From the NCBI GenBank assembly GCA_050014835.1, contig JBEKCO010000025.1, positions 1-25,692 of the forward strand: a DNA stretch of 25,692 bases, read 5' to 3'. The translations under genes were made by a program, and so were the position numbers. Below are positions 21,440 through 25,692 of the stretch, one piece after another (position 1 is the first letter of the stretch; each line of letters starts with the position of its first letter). Source of the stretch: Bog-793 sp050014835 (GTDB lineage Bacteria; Actinomycetota; Acidimicrobiia; Acidimicrobiales; Bog-793). The notes beneath the pieces were generated by a model that saw nothing but the letters and a program-made list of their open reading frames with translations, had not been told where the DNA came from and ran no database searches.

Positions 21440-21466
21440 ATGCGTTTGAGGTGCGGGATTGCGTGA
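21440..21466 (+). CDS. Possible upstream leader peptide (8 aa)
   Basis: ATG at 21440 opens an eight-residue frame, MRLRCGIA, ending in TGA at 21464. TAAGCT (21429-21434) ends five bases before the ATG, so a leaderless start is possible. It lies about 100 bases before the glycosyltransferase gene. The 220-base gap 21344-21563 also holds an eight-base direct repeat, GGGATTGC, at 21455 and 21482, and nothing else I recognise. May be chance. Confidence 0.2.
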   Translation: MRLRCGIA

Positions 21467-21563
21467 AAAGAGCTGGCCCCGGGGATTGCTTTCTCGTCCG
21501 GCTCCGTCCGTCTCGGGCACGGGATGTTGACCGCGGGCCCACCCTGCGGTCGTCGCTAGGCCG

Positions 21564-22982
21564 ATGACAAACGTTCCTGTTGGAGGCTGGGACCGGGAGA
21601 TCAGCGCCATGTTCCGGGGCGGCCCGCGCCGACGCACGCCGTGGACCCTGCTCGCCGCGCTCGGAGTAGTGCTCGTCGTTGCCGGAGTCGTCGGCTTCAC
21701 CGTCTTCATCGCGATCGTCGCCATCGCACTCCAGGCGATCTTCTTCGTCTTTTTCCTCCGACACCTCGCGTTCGCCATGACGGCTCTCCGGTCAGGGCCG
21801 GTCGATCTCGTCATGCCTCAGTTCAACACGGGATACAAGCCGCCGGTGACGATCCTCGTGGCGTGCAAGAACGAGCAGTACGTGCTCCCGACGCTCATGG
21901 CGAGCCTGCTCGCCGTCGAGTACCCGCCGGAGCGCACGCAGATCGTCATCGTCGACGACGCGTCGTCCGACCGCACGGGTGAAATCCTCGACGAATTTGC
22001 CACCCGCGAGAACCGACTCACGGTCGTCCACCGACAGGAGGGTTCAACGGGGGGCAAGTCCGGTGCCCTGAACGACGGCCTCGCCGAGGCGACCGGCGAG
22101 ATCATCATCGTGTTCGACGCGGACCACGAGCCGAGGCCGGACTGCGTGAGCCGGCTCGTCCGGCACTTCATCGATCCAGCCGTCGCGGCGGTGCAGGGAC
22201 GTTGCGAGATCGGTAACGCGTCCGAGTCCCCGCTTGCCGAGCTCGTCGCGCTCGACTACATCGCGGGCTATTTCGTCAATGAGTACGGGCGCCAGTCGCT
22301 CTACCGCTTGCCCGCGTACGGCGGGGCCAACTGTGCTGTCCGGGCGTCGAGCCTGCACGAGCTCGGAGGCTGGAATCCCGCGAGCGTGACCGAGGACACC
22401 GACCTCACGTTGCGACTGATCCTCGGTGGCGCGCGGGTGCGTTACGACCTCACGGCGGTCGACACGGAAGAGGGCGTCGTCACCCTCGACCGCTACTGTC
22501 GCCAGCGCTACCGCTGGGCCCGCGGGCACCAGCAGGTATGGCGGGACTACCACCGCGCCGTTTGGAAGTCCCCCCGGCTGAAATGGCCCGAGAAGGTTGA
22601 AACGACGATGTTCCTGCTGGCGTTCCACATGCCGGTCGCCGCGGCGATCGGGGTCGTCGTCCTCATCCTGTGGATGATCGGATTCGTGCCCGCGATTGGC
22701 GCGATCAACCTCTCGATCTTCTGGATGCTCCTCTTCCTCGGGCCGCTGCTCGAGCTCGGCGCGGGACTCATCATCGCCAAGGCCCCGCGGCGGTCGGCGC
22801 TCCTCATCTTCTACTTCCTGCCACTGTTCTTCGTCTCGATGGGGGTCTGCTCGAAGGCGTGGTTCGACGGCATCACGGGCAAGCCGTACTACTGGGTGCG
22901 CACGCCGCGCGCCGCGGAGCTCGCTGCCGCGGAGGCCGCGAGAACGAAGACCCGGGGCCAGATGAACAAGGCGGCGTCGTGA
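21564..22982 (+). CDS. Processive GT2 glycosyltransferase (membrane polysaccharide synthase type)
   Basis: 472 residues. It would polymerise or extend a glycan at the inner face of the membrane from a nucleotide sugar. Two N-terminal helices (about 28-70) precede a GT-A domain with ILVACKNE, VDDASSD (Asp131, Asp132), DADH (Asp185, Asp187), TED (276-278, catalytic Asp) and QRYRW (Gln314, Arg317, Trp318), the QxxRW motif of processive enzymes such as cellulose and hyaluronan synthases. Three to four C-terminal helices follow (about 345-435). No PilZ domain. The ATG at 21564 is not strongly marked by a Shine-Dalgarno. Its stop overlaps the exosortase start (GTGA). A GT2 beside a small exosortase resembles the XrtG pair known from Firmicutes. 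Product glycan unknown. Confidence 0.92.
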   Translation: MTNVPVGGWDREISAMFRGGPRRRTPWTLLAALGVVLVVAGVVGFTVFIAIVAIALQAIFFVFFLRHLAFAMTALRSGPVDLVMPQFNTGYKPPVTILVACKNEQYVLPTLMASLLAVEYPPERTQIVIVDDASSDRTGEILDEFATRENRLTVVHRQEGSTGGKSGALNDGLAEATGEIIIVFDADHEPRPDCVSRLVRHFIDPAVAAVQGRCEIGNASESPLAELVALDYIAGYFVNEYGRQSLYRLPAYGGANCAVRASSLHELGGWNPASVTEDTDLTLRLILGGARVRYDLTAVDTEEGVVTLDRYCRQRYRWARGHQQVWRDYHRAVWKSPRLKWPEKVETTMFLLAFHMPVAAAIGVVVLILWMIGFVPAIGAINLSIFWMLLFLGPLLELGAGLIIAKAPRRSALLIFYFLPLFFVSMGVCSKAWFDGITGKPYYWVRTPRAAELAAAEAARTKTRGQMNKAAS

Positions 22983-23509
22983 GACGGTTCCGCGTCGGCT
23001 GGCGGCTGTTCGTCGTCGTCGCCGTGACGCCGCTCGTCTACGTCCTGATCCAGTATCCGGTCAGGCGGTGGGAGACGATCACGACGGCGAACATCTTGAG
23101 GAACCTCGGCTTCCGGGGTCTGCCGACGGTGCTCGACACGTCGATTCTCGTCGTTCCGTACCATCACGCCTCGTTCTGGGTCACGCTCACACCGTCGTGC
23201 TCGGCCCTCGCCCCGGCGCTCGCGGTGACGTGTCTCGCTTCGATGATGCCGCGGGCCACGAGCCGACGGTTTCTTGCGATTGGTGCTGCCATCGTGGCAG
23301 TCGTTGTCGGCAACTTCGTACGTATCAGCTCCTCGGTCGTCGTCGGCCTGTACGCTGGAAGGTCAAGCCTCGTCCTGTTCCATGACTGGGTCGGCAGCAT
23401 GATCGGGTTTGCGTTCACGCTCGGAGGATTCATTCTGATGCTCTGGATACTGCTCCCGGCGCGCGCTGAGGCGCCGGTCCCGAGCCTCGTCACCGAGGGT
23501 GCTGCCTGA
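22979..23509 (+). CDS. Exosortase/archaeosortase-family membrane protein
   Basis: 176 residues from the GTG at 22979, which overlaps the glycosyltransferase stop. Exosortases are membrane transpeptidase-like enzymes that process C-terminal sorting signals. The three invariant residues are all in place and in order: Cys74 in TPSCSAL, Arg115 in GNFVRISSS, His135 in FHDWVGSMIG. Hydrophobicity gives about five helices (10-27, 65-90, 98-125, 138-158 and part of 50-62). It is a minimal version with no EpsI or extra domain, in size like XrtG. No protein in the window shows a PEP-CTERM-like tail, so the substrate must lie elsewhere. Its stop overlaps the next start (TGATG). Family call is good; subfamily is not settled by eye. 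Confidence 0.85.
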   Translation: MRRFRVGWRLFVVVAVTPLVYVLIQYPVRRWETITTANILRNLGFRGLPTVLDTSILVVPYHHASFWVTLTPSCSALAPALAVTCLASMMPRATSRRFLAIGAAIVAVVVGNFVRISSSVVVGLYAGRSSLVLFHDWVGSMIGFAFTLGGFILMLWILLPARAEAPVPSLVTEGAA

Positions 23510-25449
23510 TGCTTGTCCTCGCCGCACTGCGTCTGCCGACGGTCCACTGGAAGATCCCTGGCACGCACACCGTGCTCGACTTCAAAGAGATCGTGATGAT
23601 CGGCGGTGGCATCGTCATCGTGATCCTGCTCCTCGTGCTATTGCTCGTGGCGCGACGAGGATCCGAGAAGAACGCGGTGAAGAAGCTGCTGTCGAGCCCC
23701 AACCCGGCCGAACGTCTCGCCGGGGTGAAGCTCGCCGCTCAGGAGGAGCTCGGCCGTCACGTGCGTGCTCTGCGCCGGCTTGCGAGCTCGGAGAAGAACC
23801 CGGAAGTGTTGCGGGAGCTTGCCGAGGTGGTCGCGCGACACCAGTGGGAGCCATCCGACGACGCCGACGTCATCGAGCTTCGCCTCTGGGCCCACCGCTA
23901 CTACTCGGAGCGTATCCCGACGCGTGGACCCGACGTGAGCCTCCCACGGGGACCGGTACCGGAGCCTTCTGTCCGCCAGGTGCCGGTCGCCCAGCCAGCG
24001 CCAAGTGTCGCCATGTCGCCGATCCCCGTTGTGACGATGCCAGAGGTCGCCGTCCCGGCGAATCCGCTCGCAGACATGAACGGGCCGGTCGAAGCTGCGC
24101 AGGGGCCGGTTAAGACCGTCTCCGGCTTCGCTGAGCCGGAGGCGGCGGGGGCGTTCACGGTGCTAGAACCCGAACGCCTCGCCCAGCAAAGGCTGGACGT
24201 GCAGGTAGACGGTGAACCTCCACCTCCGACCGCCCTCGAGGAGCCGGGTATTCCGCCACCCGTCGAGCCTGAAGAGCCAGCGACCCTGGGCTCTGCCGGA
24301 CCTGATGCGATGAGCGTTCCACCCTTCGAGGTTCCCGTCGTCGAGGTTCCCGTCGTCGAGGGGCCGTCGCCTGGGGTCGTGCCCGAGGAGCCGGCAGCCG
24401 AGCCGGGTGAGCCGGCCGCCGCGTCGGTTGAGCCGGTGATCGCGCCGGTTGAGCCCGCGGTCGGAACCGTTGTCTTCGAGGCCGGGGTGATGCCACCCGT
24501 GTCCGCCGGGGAGAAGCCGTGCATCCTCGTCACGGGGGCTGGTGGGGCGGCGGGGGTGACCGTGATCCGGGCGCTCATGAAGGCCGGTCACCGTGTCGTC
24601 GCCGTGGATCGGGACCCGCTCGCCGTCGGTCTCCGATTGGCGGACGCGTCACAGATGATCCCGAGCGCGGACGACCCACAGTTCTCGAGCTTCGTCTGCA
24701 AGCTCTCGCTCCACCAAGGAGTGAAGGGAGTCATCTCGACGATCGCCGAGGAGATGCCGAGTCTCTCGAGTCATCGCGAGTTGTTCGACGACGAGCGCAT
24801 CGCGACCTGGTTCCCTGAGCGCGGTGTCGTGCAGGCCTGCATCGACAAGTGGCTCTTCCATCTGGCGGCGAAAGCTGCCGGGCTGCCGGTGCCGCCGACG
24901 AACATCGCGTCGGCCGAAGGTGTCCCGAGGCCTTGGATCGTGAAGCCTCGGTTCGGACGGGGGTCGCGCGACATCATGTGGGTCGACACGCCGGAGGACC
25001 TCGCCTGGGCGCTCGGCAAGATTCCGAATCCTCTCGTGCAGTCGCGGCTTTCCGGTGAGGAGTTCACGGTCGACGCGCTCGTCACCCGGGACGGCACGTT
25101 GGCCGGTGCGGTGCCGCGGTGGAGGATCGCGACCCGGGGCGGGATCACGACGAAGGGCGAGACGTTCGCGAACGTCGCGCTCATCCGTCTCGTGGAGAAC
25201 CTGCTGCGGGGACTCGCGCTACGCGGCGCGGCGAACGTGCAGGGGTTCGTGTCACGGGAAGGTGCCATCATGTTCACGGAGGTGAACCCGAGGTTCTCCG
25301 GGGGGCTCGCGCTGTCGATCGCGGCCGGGGCAGATCTCGTCGGCCAGTACGTGAACGGGTTGTTCGACCTGGCGATCGACCCGGCGCGGCTTCGCTACCG
25401 GCCCGGCGTGAGAATGTTGCGCTACTTCGACGAAGTCTTCGAGGGTTGA
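23509..25449 (+). CDS. Membrane-anchored ATP-grasp protein with long Pro/Glu/Val linker
   Basis: 646 residues. One membrane helix (28-48, MIGGGIVIVILLLVLLLVA) is followed by a helical, HEAT-like stretch (about 53-125), a low-complexity linker rich in Pro, Glu and Val (about 135-335), and an ATP-grasp enzyme (336-646). Motifs there: CILVTGAGGAAGVTVIRALM (pre-ATP-grasp domain), IVKPRFGRGS (Lys479), SGEEFTVDALV and EVNPRFSGG (Glu591, Asn593, Arg595, metal and ATP binding). The type resembles CarB/PylC-like ligases that join a carboxylate to an amine. The enzyme domain should face the cytoplasm, held at the membrane beside the glycosyltransferase and exosortase. ATG overlaps the previous stop and the TGA overlaps the next TTG. 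Substrate unknown. Confidence 0.85.
   Translation: MLVLAALRLPTVHWKIPGTHTVLDFKEIVMIGGGIVIVILLLVLLLVARRGSEKNAVKKLLSSPNPAERLAGVKLAAQEELGRHVRALRRLASSEKNPEVLRELAEVVARHQWEPSDDADVIELRLWAHRYYSERIPTRGPDVSLPRGPVPEPSVRQVPVAQPAPSVAMSPIPVVTMPEVAVPANPLADMNGPVEAAQGPVKTVSGFAEPEAAGAFTVLEPERLAQQRLDVQVDGEPPPPTALEEPGIPPPVEPEEPATLGSAGPDAMSVPPFEVPVVEVPVVEGPSPGVVPEEPAAEPGEPAAASVEPVIAPVEPAVGTVVFEAGVMPPVSAGEKPCILVTGAGGAAGVTVIRALMKAGHRVVAVDRDPLAVGLRLADASQMIPSADDPQFSSFVCKLSLHQGVKGVISTIAEEMPSLSSHRELFDDERIATWFPERGVVQACIDKWLFHLAAKAAGLPVPPTNIASAEGVPRPWIVKPRFGRGSRDIMWVDTPEDLAWALGKIPNPLVQSRLSGEEFTVDALVTRDGTLAGAVPRWRIATRGGITTKGETFANVALIRLVENLLRGLALRGAANVQGFVSREGAIMFTEVNPRFSGGLALSIAAGADLVGQYVNGLFDLAIDPARLRYRPGVRMLRYFDEVFEG
24328..24357 (+). 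repeat. Tandem 15-base repeat in the ATP-grasp linker
   Basis: GAGGTTCCCGTCGTC occurs twice back to back, encoding EVPVV-EVPVV within the linker. It is in frame, so gain or loss of a unit changes only linker length. Confidence 0.8.
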
Positions 25450-25692
25450 CGCGCCTTCTCGTTCCCCTTGGAACGCGGCCAGAGATAATCAAACTCGCGC
25501 CCGTCGTCCGGGAACTCGCGGCGACGGGCACGACGGTCAGGATGATCGCCACCGGTCAGCACGGCGATTTCGGGATGAGCTCCGCGTTCTTCGACGAGCT
25601 GGACATCCATCCGGACGAGACGTGGTCGCTGCCGACGGATCCGGCCGCCCGCGTCGCGGCGATCCTGGAAGGAGCGGAGCGCGCACTGGCGC
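25446..25692 (+). CDS. wecB: UDP-N-acetylglucosamine 2-epimerase, non-hydrolysing (5' part)
   Basis: The first 82 residues are visible; the gene runs off the window. VPLGTRPEIIKLAPVVREL is the opening hallmark of WecB-type epimerases, followed by VRMIATGQHGDFG, the ATGQH motif. The enzyme makes UDP-ManNAc from UDP-GlcNAc for surface glycans. Start is taken as TTG at 25446, overlapping the previous stop (TTGA), since no ATG or GTG fits before the hallmark. Being fourth in the operon supports a polysaccharide role for the whole set. The symbol is by family resemblance only. Confidence 0.85.
   Translation, partial: MTRLLVPLGTRPEIIKLAPVVRELAATGTTVRMIATGQHGDFGMSSAFFDELDIHPDETWSLPTDPAARVAAILEGAERALA

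Noticed and set aside
21525..21560. TTGACC with TAGGCC as the glycosyltransferase promoter
   Set aside because: The spacer is about 24 bases and the -10 is poor.

Overview
High-GC, gene-dense chromosomal DNA from an actinobacterium. No mobile element, phage gene, CRISPR array, tRNA or rRNA is visible. Inferred lineage: Acidimicrobiia-like, because the order gcvH, garA/odhI, ftsR-type MerR, bifunctional nuclease, second MerR matches the Mycobacterium tuberculosis Rv1826-Rv1830 block with a pgsA-like gene upstream, while the zinc-ribbon GarA, the ManC-like fusion and the split gcvP depart from mycobacteria. Assignment to class is a judgement from gene content only.

Layout. (1) 116-3535, minus strand: a membrane-anchored protein with an alpha/alpha-toroid-like outer domain, an L,D-transpeptidase, and a 51-residue protein; these point to cell-envelope work. 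(2) 3681-4839, plus: a small membrane protein and a CDP-alcohol phosphatidyltransferase, both possibly read from leaderless transcripts. (3) 4883-15440, plus, nearly continuous: a sugar-1-phosphate nucleotidyltransferase fused to a degraded phosphomannomutase domain; gcvH; a GarA/OdhI-like FHA protein; an FtsR-like MerR regulator; a hypoxanthine-phosphoribosyltransferase-like protein; a bifunctional-nuclease-family protein; a second MerR regulator with its own promoter; a PD-(D/E)XK-like ORF without a normal start codon; then gcvT, gcvPA and gcvPB. Together gcvH, T, PA and PB supply the H, T and P proteins of glycine cleavage (L protein is not here). (4) 15459-20762, minus: a SHOCT membrane protein, a cytosolic esterase, an MMPL/RND transporter and a 14-TM MFS drug-efflux transporter, likely one export-type operon read from an apparent regulated promoter near 20873. 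(5) 20999-21343, plus: an AhpD-like protein. (6) 21564 to the window end, plus: a tightly overlapping operon of a processive GT2 glycosyltransferase, a small exosortase/archaeosortase-family protein with the Cys/Arg/His triad, a membrane-anchored ATP-grasp protein with a long Pro/Glu/Val linker, and the start of a UDP-GlcNAc 2-epimerase. This last block is the strongest candidate for a little-described system: polysaccharide synthesis coupled to an exosortase and a tethered ATP-grasp ligase.

All functions are read from motifs and remembered family features; no database search was possible.
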